64,000 bases of DNA from CAWJTV01 sp963845695 (GTDB lineage Bacteria > Planctomycetota > Planctomycetia > Isosphaerales > Isosphaeraceae), in assembly GCA_963845695.1 (NCBI GenBank), contig CAWJTQ010000008.1, forward strand, positions 62,001 through 126,000, given 5' to 3'. Below, piece after piece: positions 41,185-49,300 of the stretch (the first letter of the stretch is position 1; each line of letters starts with the position of its first letter). A program made the position numbers and the translations under genes. The notes below the pieces were generated by a model, which had not been told where the DNA came from, searched no databases, and worked only from the letters and a program-made list of their open reading frames with translations.

Positions 41185-42447
41185 TTAGCCTTCCATGAAC
41201 TCAAGAAGGTTCTCGCCCGAAGCAGCCCCCCGCTTCGCCGCCTTTCTCGCCCGTGGCCGCTTAGCCTCGCCGTGCGGTGAGGCTTTAAGCCGAGCGAGGA
41301 GTTCGCTCGCACGCTCGTAGCTTCGGCCTTCCCGCCTGGCTAGCTCCGCTTCCGTCGGCACTAGCTCACCGCGGAAGGCTTTCGCGAGGACGGCTTGAAT
41401 GAGCAACTTAACCCGCCCATGAGCTGAACCCGCGTGCCGTTCGATGGAATCGGCAAGGGCAAGGAACGCTGAGACACGGCGAACGATTTCGCGTTGCTCC
41501 TCTGTCGGAGGGAGTAAGAAGGGTTGAGCCTTTACATCGGACCCGGACACTCCGTTCTGTCCTGCCGACGATTTCGCGTTTGCAATCATTCGGTCGCGTG
41601 CGGCGGGACTACTGAAAAACTGCTCGCAGTATTCTGGAAGAACCTCCAAGGAAGGAAACCGAACCCTCATCAATTTATCAGGATAAACTAACGCCCTGCC
41701 GTTCACACCACGAACCATCCCGCACACCCCGAGAAGGTCAAGACTGCCGTTGTATCTTGTGAAAAGCAGGTCCCCATCGCGGAGAGCGTAGTCACTCACC
41801 TGAGCGTCGGAACACTCAAGGTATCGAAGGTCGTTGAATGAAACTTCGCACGGCCTGACCGCGTTAATGCGGAGAATCGGCGTTCCTGGTGGAGTTTGAT
41901 TTGGCTTCGTCGAGAGCCCGTTTTTCAACTCGCCAAGCACATCTCCGAACCGCACCCATCGCCACCCCAGGGGAATCTCCTCTTCCGGAAGATTCTCCCG
42001 AAACGGTTTGGCCCCGAGTGAGCGAATAATGTCTTCCACGTTCTGTGTGTCTGGATTCTCCGCTCGCCAATCCGCGGTAAGCCGCCCCGAGCACGCCGCT
42101 GCCAGAACCGCTTGCCGGAATCGCTTCATGGTCACCGGCACTCGTTCCAGACGTTCACGAGCCGAGGAGACGTATCCAAGAAGTCGTTCGACCGCCTCTA
42201 CTATCCGCTTCTGCTCGTTCAACGGTGGAAGAGGCAACGGCAGCGAGTTGAGCGACTTAAGATTGATGCTTGCGCCTCTGGCATCGGTCATGACGTCGCA
42301 ATTCTGAGCCATCCCAACCAGAACGGCTCTCACGAAGGATTTTAGCTCCGCAAGCGGCACGTGCTGGGTGGGCCAAGACTTTGGCCCACTCTCTGCCTTT
42401 TCTGGTTTCGCTCTTTCGACCTTCGGGCCACGATTCATCTCCGGCAT
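41185..42447 (-). CDS. hsdS: Type I restriction specificity subunit HsdS, lacking most of the first recognition domain
   Basis: LPLPPLNEQKRIVEAVERLL and RFRQAVLAAACSGRLTADWR are the end of TRD1 and the central conserved helix. GWRWVRFGDVLGELKNGLST opens TRD2, which closes with PFLLPPTEEQREIVRRVSAF and LIQAVLAKAFRGELVPTE, so TRD2 and the distal helix are intact. Only about 50 residues precede the first LNEQ motif, where about 150 are normal, so TRD1 is largely deleted. HsdS directs the M2S/R2M2S complex to DNA. No hsdM or hsdR is present, so this is an orphan, probably non-functional. Confidence 0.85.
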   Translation of the reverse strand: MPEMNRGPKVERAKPEKAESGPKSWPTQHVPLAELKSFVRAVLVGMAQNCDVMTDARGASINLKSLNSLPLPLPPLNEQKRIVEAVERLLGYVSSARERLERVPVTMKRFRQAVLAAACSGRLTADWRAENPDTQNVEDIIRSLGAKPFRENLPEEEIPLGWRWVRFGDVLGELKNGLSTKPNQTPPGTPILRINAVRPCEVSFNDLRYLECSDAQVSDYALRDGDLLFTRYNGSLDLLGVCGMVRGVNGRALVYPDKLMRVRFPSLEVLPEYCEQFFSSPAARDRMIANAKSSAGQNGVSGSDVKAQPFLLPPTEEQREIVRRVSAFLALADSIERHAGSAHGRVKLLIQAVLAKAFRGELVPTEAELARREGRSYERASELLARLKASPHGEAKRPRARKAAKRGAASGENLLEFMEG

Positions 42448-42561
42448 GGCCCAACCGTGCCACAGGTCTTCATGTCTTCTCAAGGGCCCCCTTCCAAGCA
42501 AACCTCTTCGCAATCTGGCCCTGCCAGTGGTAAGCTCAAAGGGAAGCAAAGGAGAGAACAC

Positions 42562-42948
42562 ATGGCCACCGAACGAGCACAAGACCTGCATGCATTTAAG
42601 AGCTTTGTTGACCAGCAACTTGCCGGTGAATCCGTGCCCACAGTCGATGAGGTGATTGCCCGCTGGAGCTGCGAAACGCAATCCGATGAAGAGCGAGCCG
42701 GCACGGTTCAAGTGGTCAGAGAGAGCCTCGCTGACATGGCCGCTGGAGACACAGGCGTACCGGCAACAGATGCCATCGCCGAACTGCGGAAGAAGCTTGG
42801 CTTCACCACCGACGCACGCACCTTGCAGAGCAATCCTGAAGAGTGGGCCAAACGCCTCCAGGCATGGGTGGACTCACAGCCCCGTCGAACTGGACCTAGC
42901 ACCATGGATGACAGCCGCGAGAGCATCTACGCCGGTCGCGGCGAATGA
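42562..42948 (+). CDS. Antitoxin-like partner of the PIN toxin
   Basis: A 128-residue protein with GGAGAG upstream of ATG 42562. ALKSFVDQQ-type helix (FKSFVDQQLAGESVPTVDEV), a middle with TVQVVRESLADMAAG, and a C-terminal DDSRESIYAGRGE are the pattern of unstructured-tail antitoxins found before VapC genes. It shares ATGA with the toxin start at 42945, so they are translationally coupled. VapB-type antitoxins bind the PIN active site with their tail and repress the promoter with the N-terminus. Confidence 0.7.
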   Translation: MATERAQDLHAFKSFVDQQLAGESVPTVDEVIARWSCETQSDEERAGTVQVVRESLADMAAGDTGVPATDAIAELRKKLGFTTDARTLQSNPEEWAKRLQAWVDSQPRRTGPSTMDDSRESIYAGRGE

Positions 42949-43421
42949 ATTATCTGGTTGATACAAATATTTTGACCCGGCTGGCCGACCAGCCTCACGC
43001 CATGCATCAAGAGGCCCTTGGTGCGGTGAGGCTCCTTTCTCAGCAGGGCCATATGCTCCACGTCGTCCCGCAGAATTTTTATGAGTTCTGGGTGGTCGCC
43101 ACTCGCCCGGCAAGCGTAAACGGCCTCGGAAAAACCGCCGCCGATGCCCTCTTGGACCTCACCTACCTGAAGGGCCTCTTCCTCTGGCTCGATGACTCTC
43201 CGCTTGTCTATGGCATCTGGGAGGGGCTTGTTACCGGAACGCCGATTATCGGCAAAAATGCCCACGACGCTCGGTTTGTCGCAGCCATGGGCGTGCACAG
43301 CCTGACTCATCTTCTGACCTACAACGTCCAGGATTTTCGGCAATATCCCGCAATAACCGCGGTGACCCCGGCTGATGTCCTGGCATTGGGCCCCGCAGCC
43401 CCAGGAGCTACGACGCCGTAA
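42945..43421 (+). CDS. PIN-domain toxin (VapC-like ribonuclease)
   Basis: A 158-residue protein. NYLVDTNILTRLADQPH carries the first catalytic Asp, QNFYEFWVVATRP the conserved Glu, and NAHDARFVAAMGVHSLTHLL the C-terminal Asp pair. These build the Mg-dependent nuclease site of VapC toxins, which cut tRNA or rRNA when the antitoxin is degraded. The pair is intact and ends at a good terminator at 43479, so it is probably functional and stabilises the surrounding island. Confidence 0.85.
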   Translation: MNYLVDTNILTRLADQPHAMHQEALGAVRLLSQQGHMLHVVPQNFYEFWVVATRPASVNGLGKTAADALLDLTYLKGLFLWLDDSPLVYGIWEGLVTGTPIIGKNAHDARFVAAMGVHSLTHLLTYNVQDFRQYPAITAVTPADVLALGPAAPGATTP

Positions 43422-43478
43422 CTCCAAGTGCGACCAGCACTTAAATTCTCACGAAAAATCGAAAATTGATGCGAGAAT

Positions 43479-43503
43479 AAGGGCCGAAAATCGGCCCTTT
43501 TTT
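43479..43503 (+). terminator. Rho-independent terminator of the toxin-antitoxin operon
   Basis: The stem GGGCCGA/TCGGCCC with an AAA loop is preceded by AA and followed by TTTTTT, 58 bases after the PIN stop. Confidence 0.9.
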
Positions 43504-43685
43504 CGTTTAATCGCCGCTAGAATTCCAAAATAATCGCCTCAAAATTCTGTATGTTTTCCTTTTATTCTCATCTCTTGACATGACAGGTAGCATTCTAACG
43601 GGCCTCTCATCTTTTAGCCCCTTTTGCTCTGCCCGGAAAGCCGTCTAACTTCAAGCGACTTAAACCGAAGACCGGGAATCTCCCC

Positions 43686-44694
43686 ATGCTGAGCGTCGCC
43701 CCCCTTGCTGGTGGCCCGGGTTATTATCTGGAACTCGCCAACATCAACTACTACATGGAGGGCGAACGGGGCGAGCCGATGCCGACCTGGCATGGCCTGG
43801 CAGCTCAAGAATTCGGCCTTTCCGGCATGGCCGCCAAGGAGCACGTAGAGAGGCTCTGTGCCGGGTTCGACCCGCACGATGAGACCAAACGGCTTGTGAG
43901 GAACGCAGGGACCGACCACCGGAACCCAGGCCATGACGTGAGCTAGGCTTCGAGCTAAGAGAGCGTCAAATCGGCTCGAGCATCGGATGGGAACTGGCCT
44001 GCATTCCACAAGAGTGGATGGACGCAAACAGCAAGCGACGTGCAGAAATCGAAGAGGTGCTCGCCATCAGGAAGGGGAGCCTTGACGCTGCGGACCCGCG
44101 GTACGCGGAGCTTATCGCCAAGGAGACCAGGAGAACGAAGGACACCGAGAAGCCAAGGCACGAGCTTTTCGACAAGTGGAAGCGGGAGGCCCTGGAGCAC
44201 GGCATTAGTCCTGAGTTTCTCCGCGAAGCCCTTCACCCGGGCTTGAAGACTTCCGAACTTCGTCCCGAGGTGAGAGACGAGAGGAAGGCCCAGCTCTGGC
44301 AGGCTGCAACCGAAGCCCTCTCCCAACAGAACTCGCATTGGAACGAGGCCGACCTCACCAAGGCTCTGGCAGAGCGAGCAATTGGACTGCTTGGGCTTCG
44401 CGACATCCGCGAGCTTATCGCCGAGAAGCGGCGGACCCACGAGCTTGTGAGACTCGGAGAGGTTCAGACGGAGAAGCCCAACCAGAACCTACGCCAGTAC
44501 GCCGAGAAGTGGGAGGAGAGGTTCACGACCCCGGAAGTTATCGAGCTTGAAAAGCAGATGCTAAGAGACGTTCTGGCCATCAAGCACGACGACCGCGGGA
44601 CAAGCTCAACGAGGGCCATCGAGCGAGCCATTGACGCCAGCTCACCGAAGCTCGACCCCGAGCAGGCAGACGCGGTGAGGCACCTCTTAATAGT
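43686..44694 (+). pseudogene. MobF/TrwC-family relaxase, internal deletion and interrupted by an IS
   Basis: MLSVAPLAGGPGYYLELANI and GLAAQEFGLSGMAAKEHVER form the N-terminus of MobF relaxases. The frame fails after NPGHDV at 43940. The homology then resumes downstream of where the HxH nicking site should be (WMDANSKRRAEIEEVLA). It continues through ELFDKWKREALEHG to LDPEQADAVRHL, just before the helicase Walker A, where the IS701-family element starts at 44688. The nicking and helicase motifs are both missing, so the gene is dead. It shows that a conjugative or mobilisable element once occupied this place. Confidence 0.8.
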
Positions 44695-46138
44695 ACTCCG
44701 TTAGGGCGGATGTACAGTAGGTGCATCCTCGTCCGGCCCCGCCGGGGATGGAATGCAACTCTGATAATTCGGACATCCCGGCCGACAGACTGGCACGATC
44801 AACCGCTGCATCGCCCGCCGAATCCCGGGCACGCTGATCACGGGCGGGTCGCCCGTTTTTTTTTTCGACGTCACCCTCGGCGGTCTCGTCGTCCTTCACC
44901 GGCGGCCCCTCCGCTGTCGCGCGGCGTCGCTCCAGGGCGAGGAAGCCGAACGTCACCATCACCAGACAGACGTGGTGATGGAAACCCCTCCAGGAACGCC
45001 CCTCGAAATGATCCAGGCCGAGCTCACTTTTCATTTGTTGATAGCCTTGTTCCACGGGCCACCGGCTTTTCCAATCGGCGACTCCTTCACTCATCGGGCT
45101 CTCCGCGGGCAGGTTGGAGAAGGCGTACTTCAACTGACCATCAGCCTGCTCCTCGATCAGCAGCCAGACGGGTCTGGCCTCGGCGCAGTCCCCGGTCGCC
45201 CAGCCATAGCCCGGCCAGACCCGGGTCCAACTGAATTGCGCCGACAGCGCCCCTTTGGTCCCCTCGCGCCAGCTCAACGGCTGACGCGGCAACCGCTGGG
45301 CGAGTTGCTGGACCGCCACGGGGCGGGGGTGATGCTCGACCAGGCACGGGCGACTTCGAGGGCGCCCCGCCCCGGCGTCGAACGGCATGTCCCAGGAAGG
45401 TTCCGCCTCGAAGACCACGAGGTCTTCGGTCACGCCGGCGACGAAGTACAAGCCGCGCACGGCCAAGCGGTCGCGGAACTCTTGCGCGACACCGTAGCCG
45501 GCATCAGTGACGACGATCTGACCGGGGAGGCCCTCGTTGCGGACCAGGTCCAAGAGATCCAGCGCGATCTCCCCCTTGGTCCTTTCTCGACGAAAGCCGG
45601 GCGGGACGCCGGCCTTGTTGAGTCGCGCCGGGTCGCCGACCCACGACTCGGGCAGATAGAGCCGCATCGCCAGGGGGAAGTGCCCGAGCGTGCCGACGTA
45701 ATGGAGCGAGACGGCGACCTGGCAGTTGTCCTTCTTGCCGAGGGCGCCGCAATACTGCCGCTGGACCCCGACGGAGTGCTTGCCATCCTTGGGGAATGAG
45801 GTGTCATCCACGACGAAGATGGCATGAGGAGTCGAGAACATTTTTGCCATGATAGCGCGAAAATGTTTCCAGACTTTCTCCTCATCCCATGGACTCTGAT
45901 TGACGAAATTCTGGAGAGCCTGCAAGGGGTCGCGGACGCGGAGGTCAGGCGGGAGCGGGACGCGAGCGGCCAAGGGTTCGACACTCTTGCGCTCGCCGTC
46001 TTGGAGCAAAGCCCGGACGTAGACGGCCGCCCACTCGGCCTGACGTCGAAAGCGGAAGTCAGGCACGAAGAGATTGGTGTAGTCCCAGAGCCGATGCAGG
46101 GCATCGACGTCAAGTGGTGGTGTCTCGGTGCGATTCAT
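44687..46138 (-). CDS. IS701-family DDE transposase, C-terminus affected by an A10 slip
   Basis: Start ATG 46138 reads MNRTETPPLDVDALHRLWDY. VDDTSFPKDGKHSVGVQRQY holds the first catalytic Asp, VTDAGYGVAQEFRDRL the second, and WPVEQGYQQMKSELGLDHFE the Glu block. This is a complete IS701/DDE_5 enzyme of about 440 residues. After a run of ten A (T10 on the plus strand near 44860) the frame is unlike the family. Shifting by one base gives PVISVPGIRRAMQRLIVP and a more typical end. The slip may be a sequencing error or a slippage site. Confidence 0.85.
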   Translation of the reverse strand: MNRTETPPLDVDALHRLWDYTNLFVPDFRFRRQAEWAAVYVRALLQDGERKSVEPLAARVPLPPDLRVRDPLQALQNFVNQSPWDEEKVWKHFRAIMAKMFSTPHAIFVVDDTSFPKDGKHSVGVQRQYCGALGKKDNCQVAVSLHYVGTLGHFPLAMRLYLPESWVGDPARLNKAGVPPGFRRERTKGEIALDLLDLVRNEGLPGQIVVTDAGYGVAQEFRDRLAVRGLYFVAGVTEDLVVFEAEPSWDMPFDAGAGRPRSRPCLVEHHPRPVAVQQLAQRLPRQPLSWREGTKGALSAQFSWTRVWPGYGWATGDCAEARPVWLLIEEQADGQLKYAFSNLPAESPMSEGVADWKSRWPVEQGYQQMKSELGLDHFEGRSWRGFHHHVCLVMVTFGFLALERRRATAEGPPVKDDETAEGDVEKKNGRPARDQRARDSAGDAAVDRASLSAGMSELSELHSIPGGAGRGCTYCTSALTEYY

Positions 46139-46198
46139 GCCCTCCGATGATAGCAGAGCCCGCACCTACTGTACATCCGCCTTAACGGAGTACTATTA
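44688..46198. mobile_element. IS701-family insertion sequence
   Basis: Inverted ends 44688-44724 and 46162-46198 match in 36 of 37 bases (inner part GGCGGATGTACAGTAGGTGC). One transposase fills the element on the minus strand. IS701 elements duplicate a YTAR target. Here TTAA (44687-44690 region) and TTAG (46195-46198) flank the TAGTACTCCG core, a near match. It splits the relaxase gene. Confidence 0.85.
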
Positions 46199-46280
46199 GT
46201 GAGGACGATCGGTGCTCACAGAGCACCCTACGACGGAGCCCCGGAATCCCCTGACACGAGCGGAGGCGCACGGATCGATC

Positions 46281-46460
46281 ATGGCCCAGGTCGTCGAGAA
46301 AACCACTGCGGAAGAAGAGAGTACGTTCCATTCTTATACCGGCAACGCGATTCCCTGGTATGTCCGGCTACTCTGGATCGTGTTCTGGTGCGCCGCGATC
46401 GCCTACGTCGTGACCTGGCTCCTGCCGGCACTTCAATCTGAGTTGCTGGCCCCGCCATGA
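46281..46460 (+). CDS. Small single-pass membrane protein (59 aa)
   Basis: The frame from ATG 46281 reads MAQVVEKTTAEEESTFHSYT followed by a tryptophan-rich helix (WYVRLLWIVFWCAAIAYVVT). It resembles short CcoQ-like or oxidase-linked proteins of planctomycetes, but no oxidase gene is near. The last bases overlap the convergent PIN fragment. I judge it probably real from its composition. Confidence 0.5.
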   Translation: MAQVVEKTTAEEESTFHSYTGNAIPWYVRLLWIVFWCAAIAYVVTWLLPALQSELLAPP

Positions 46461-46804
46461 CGATCGAGTCCCGTCGAGCGGTCTGCGACTATTGCAATCT
46501 CCCGTTGCCCTCGGCCTGGTGGCGCGGCCTTGCGCATCGCCGCAGTCGTGATCGGAATATAATGCATGTCGTGTCTAAGCTCATGCCGCAAGAGGTCGAG
46601 CCGACGTATGCCATCAACCGCTCCAGCTCGGAGCAGTTCCCGCCGAACCTCATAATCGGCGATCTCAGGAATGGCGATGATCGCACCACTGGCATTAGCC
46701 CGGTCAAGCCAATCTTTCAAGCGCTCCACATCGGGAGGGCCGCTCCTGCGGCAGGCGTCACTGAGCGGGCCCGAATCCAAGACGATGATCCGTGCCAATT
46801 TCAA
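46433..46804 (-). pseudogene. PIN-domain toxin, module 1, C-terminal half lost
   Basis: ARIIVLDSGPLSDACRRSGP (first catalytic Asp) and AIPEIADYEVRRELLRAGAV match the intact paralogue at 48276-48734. After AAMRKAA the sequence diverges and the acidic C-terminal motif (DADVIVAAQA in the paralogue) is absent. The start is TTG where the paralogue has ATG. It overlaps the antitoxin stop, as in an operon. Confidence 0.75.
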
Positions 46805-47211
46805 CCCCTTCGTTTAATGGCGGCGACGGCCTCGTCCGTGGCGCCCGGAGGTTCAGTGTCGGGAACCTCTTCGAGCGCCAGCCTGGCAGGCAAGTTCTTC
46901 ATGAACCGCTCCCAGCTAGAACTCGAATAAGCGCCCGCGAAATGCTTGCCCGTGGGCTTGAATTTGGCAAGATCAATTTCTTTTCGATACTTGAACATTT
47001 TATAGCATGTCGGATCTGACACAGACGTGCAGAGAACCTGCTCGGGACACTCCGCGCCATCCGGCCAAGTATCGTCGTCCGGGGGAAGATCGAGCTTGAC
47101 TCCCTCCTGGACTTTCCAGCGATTGTCTTTCGAAGCCGCGTCGCGAACGGAATCGGGAAGCGTGTCGAGAAAGTAAACACCTCGAAGCGGCTCGATAGTG
47201 ACAGCATACAT
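46801..47211 (-). CDS. Antitoxin-like partner, module 1
   Basis: A 136-residue protein (MYAVTIEPLRGVYFLDTLPD, FKPTGKHFAGAYSSSSWERF, C-terminal TDEAVAAIKRRG). The paralogue at 48737-49128 has the same layout ahead of an intact PIN gene, which is the reason to call it an antitoxin. No DNA-binding motif is obvious. Here the toxin is broken, so this is an orphan that could still neutralise the second module's toxin. Confidence 0.6.
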   Translation of the reverse strand: MYAVTIEPLRGVYFLDTLPDSVRDAASKDNRWKVQEGVKLDLPPDDDTWPDGAECPEQVLCTSVSDPTCYKMFKYRKEIDLAKFKPTGKHFAGAYSSSSWERFMKNLPARLALEEVPDTEPPGATDEAVAAIKRRG

Positions 47212-47266
47212 CGTCGGCTCTCCTCGATATCTGAGAGATTAATTCTAAGAACTCGTAGATGTTATG

Positions 47267-47332
47267 TTAGCGGATGTCCATCATCTTGTCAAGTTTCTCT
47301 TGCGGATCGCGGCGGATTGCGTCAGCCTGAAA
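47267..47332. repeat. Duplicated upstream region of PIN modules, copy 1
   Basis: TTAGCGGATGTCCATC...TCTCTTGCGGATCGCGGCGG...GTCAGCCTGAAA recurs at 49185-49249 with a few changes. Each copy lies just upstream of an antitoxin gene, so whole modules were duplicated, promoter included. Confidence 0.85.
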
Positions 47333-47384
47333 GGGTTTGATCCTGATGCATTTCCCACTGACCCGATCAGGAGACACTCGAGTC

Positions 47385-48212
47385 ATGGCGATCACCGGCA
47401 CAACTTCACTGGGCACTATTGCGGTGATTTGGCGTCATCCTGTCAAATCAATGCGGGGTGAGGAGGTCAGCGAAGGAGAGATCACCGAACGCGGGTTGCT
47501 CGGCGACCGATCATATGCCCTGATCGACGTCGAGACCGGCAAGGTGGTCAGCGCCAAGAACCCTCGAAAGTGGGGGAATCTCTTCGATTTCCAGTCAACC
47601 CTCGTCGAATCGCCCTCACACAACGAAGGGATCCCGGCCGCCCGGATCACGCTCCCGGACGGGTCGTCGGTGCGTACTGACGATCCCGGCGTGGAAGGAC
47701 GACTGTCGGCAATACTGGGCCGGGCCGTCCGGCTGGCGTCGTCGCCGCCGCCGGCCTCTCGAATCGAGGGCTACTGGCCCGATTATGACTGGCTCGAGGC
47801 CCGCGATAAGGTCTTCGATGTGGATTTGCCGACCGGCACGTTCTTCGATGGCTCACTCCTGCATTTCATCACAACAGCGACGCTGGAACGACTTGGCTCA
47901 CTGAGCCCCCAGAGCCAGTTCGACGTCCGCCGCTTCCGGCCGAACTTCATCATCGACGTGCCCGAAAAGGCCACCGGATTCGTCGAGGACGGATGGGTCG
48001 GCCAGACGATCGCGATCGGCGACGAAGTGCGGCTGATGGTCACCCACCCCTGCCCTCGCTGCGTCATGACGACGCTGCCCCAGTGCGAGCTCCCGAAGGA
48101 CCCGAATGTCTTGCGAACGGCCGTCCAGCACAATCAGGGAAACGTCGGGGTCAATGCCAGTGTCTTGAGAGGCGGTCGGATTCGGTGCGGGGATGCGGTG
48201 AGAGTGGAGTGA
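47385..48212 (+). CDS. MOSC-domain protein
   Basis: A 275-residue protein. GTIAVIWRHPVKSMRGEEVS is the MOSC_N beta-barrel start, and HPCPRCVMTTLPQCELPKDP carries the conserved cysteine that binds sulfur or the molybdenum cofactor. Relatives reduce N-hydroxylated substrates (mARC, YiiM, YcbX). GGAG is 12 bases before ATG 47385. No molybdopterin genes are adjacent. It sits between the two duplicated PIN modules. Confidence 0.9.
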   Translation: MAITGTTSLGTIAVIWRHPVKSMRGEEVSEGEITERGLLGDRSYALIDVETGKVVSAKNPRKWGNLFDFQSTLVESPSHNEGIPAARITLPDGSSVRTDDPGVEGRLSAILGRAVRLASSPPPASRIEGYWPDYDWLEARDKVFDVDLPTGTFFDGSLLHFITTATLERLGSLSPQSQFDVRRFRPNFIIDVPEKATGFVEDGWVGQTIAIGDEVRLMVTHPCPRCVMTTLPQCELPKDPNVLRTAVQHNQGNVGVNASVLRGGRIRCGDAVRVE

Positions 48213-48275
48213 GGCTAAAGCTCGGGCTCGACCGGCAGAGCATTCAGATCACCAAGATCCCAAAGTGATTCTTCG

Positions 48276-48734
48276 TCAAGGGCTGATCGCATCCCAGTGC
48301 TGGGCGTTGACGTATCGGGAGAGATGCCTCGTGTTGTACGTCGCCAGGACCAGGCTATCGCTGGGGCCGGTGAAATCCATCGCCTGTGCCGCCACGATCA
48401 CATCGGCATCAATGGCTCTGTCATCGGCGGTGCCGATCCCGTTTCTCCTCGCCTCAGCCCAGAGTTCGGCGGCCCTGCGCATGGCCGCGGAATTAATCGG
48501 GATGTAATGCCTGAGATCATTGCGCAACTTGTCGAGTCGCTCGATGCCGTCGACCGCTCGATCCCAGAGGAGTCCGCGCCGAACCTCATAGTCGGCGATC
48601 TCGGGGATGGCGAGCATCGCCCCGTTGGCCATGGCTTGATGGAGCCAGAGGTTCAAGCGTTCCATATCGGGATGGCCGCGCCTCCGGCAAGCATCACCCG
48701 GTGGTCCCGAATCCAAAACGATGATCCGTGCCAT
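48276..48734 (-). CDS. PIN-domain toxin, module 2 (intact)
   Basis: A 152-residue protein with ARIIVLDSGPPGDACRRRGH, AIPEIADYEVRRGLLWDRAV and the acidic C-terminal block DDRAIDADVIVAAQAMDF, i.e. all four catalytic acidic positions of a PIN ribonuclease. ATG 48734 lies two bases after the antitoxin stop. It is probably a VapC-type toxin. Confidence 0.8.
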   Translation of the reverse strand: MARIIVLDSGPPGDACRRRGHPDMERLNLWLHQAMANGAMLAIPEIADYEVRRGLLWDRAVDGIERLDKLRNDLRHYIPINSAAMRRAAELWAEARRNGIGTADDRAIDADVIVAAQAMDFTGPSDSLVLATYNTRHLSRYVNAQHWDAISP

Positions 48735-48736
48735 CT

Positions 48737-49128
48737 TTAACCCCTTCGCTTGATGGCAGCGACCGCCTCGTCCGTGGCGCCCGGAGTCTCGGTGTCGGGA
48801 ACGTTCTGGACCGCAAGCGCAGCTGGGCAGGTTCTTCAGGAATCGCGACCAAGTCGATCGCGAATAGATACCGCCGAAATGCCTGCCAGTGGGCCGGAAC
48901 TCGGTCGTATCAATGTCTCTTGCGTATTTGAAAACCTTATACCGTTTTGGGTCTGATACAGAAGTGCAAAGGATCTGCTCGGGGGGGCTCCGCACCATGC
49001 GGCCAAGTGCCGTAGTTGAACGGGAGATCGAGCTCGACCCCCTCCTGCACCTCCCACTCGTCATCGTCGGGTCGTTCGGAGACAAAGAAGGTGGCGTTGA
49101 ATGGTTCAATGTTCACGGCGTACAGCAT
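48737..49128 (-). CDS. Antitoxin-like partner, module 2, frame broken
   Basis: MLYAVNIEPFNATFFVSERP is paralogous to the module 1 antitoxin. After shifts near 48995 and 48835 the frame gives QILCTSVSDPKRYKVFKYAR, FRPTGRHFGGIYSRSTWSRF and finally AIKRRG before TAA at 48737. If the shifts are real, an intact toxin would be left with only the module 1 partner to restrain it. That would be unusual, so sequencing error is the likelier reading. Confidence 0.65.
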
Positions 49129-49184
49129 GATCGGGTCTCCTCGGGAACCGGTCGATCGACCAGGAATCCTGTTCCTCCTCGATC

Positions 49185-49249
49185 TTAGCGGATGTTCATC
49201 GGCCCGTCATCTTCTCTTGCGGATCGCGGCGGATTGCGTCAGCCTGAAA
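49185..49249. repeat. Duplicated upstream region of PIN modules, copy 2
   Basis: The partner of 47267-47332, upstream of the second antitoxin gene. The spacing to the antitoxin start is similar in both copies. Confidence 0.85.
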
Positions 49250-49300
49250 TGCGAGTGAGGAAGGTCCGAAACCTGGAGTTCCGACGGAGACGCGGTCGTC

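Noticed and set aside
43575..43600. TTGACA as a promoter for the relaxase remnant
   Set aside because: No acceptable -10 hexamer 15-19 bases downstream.
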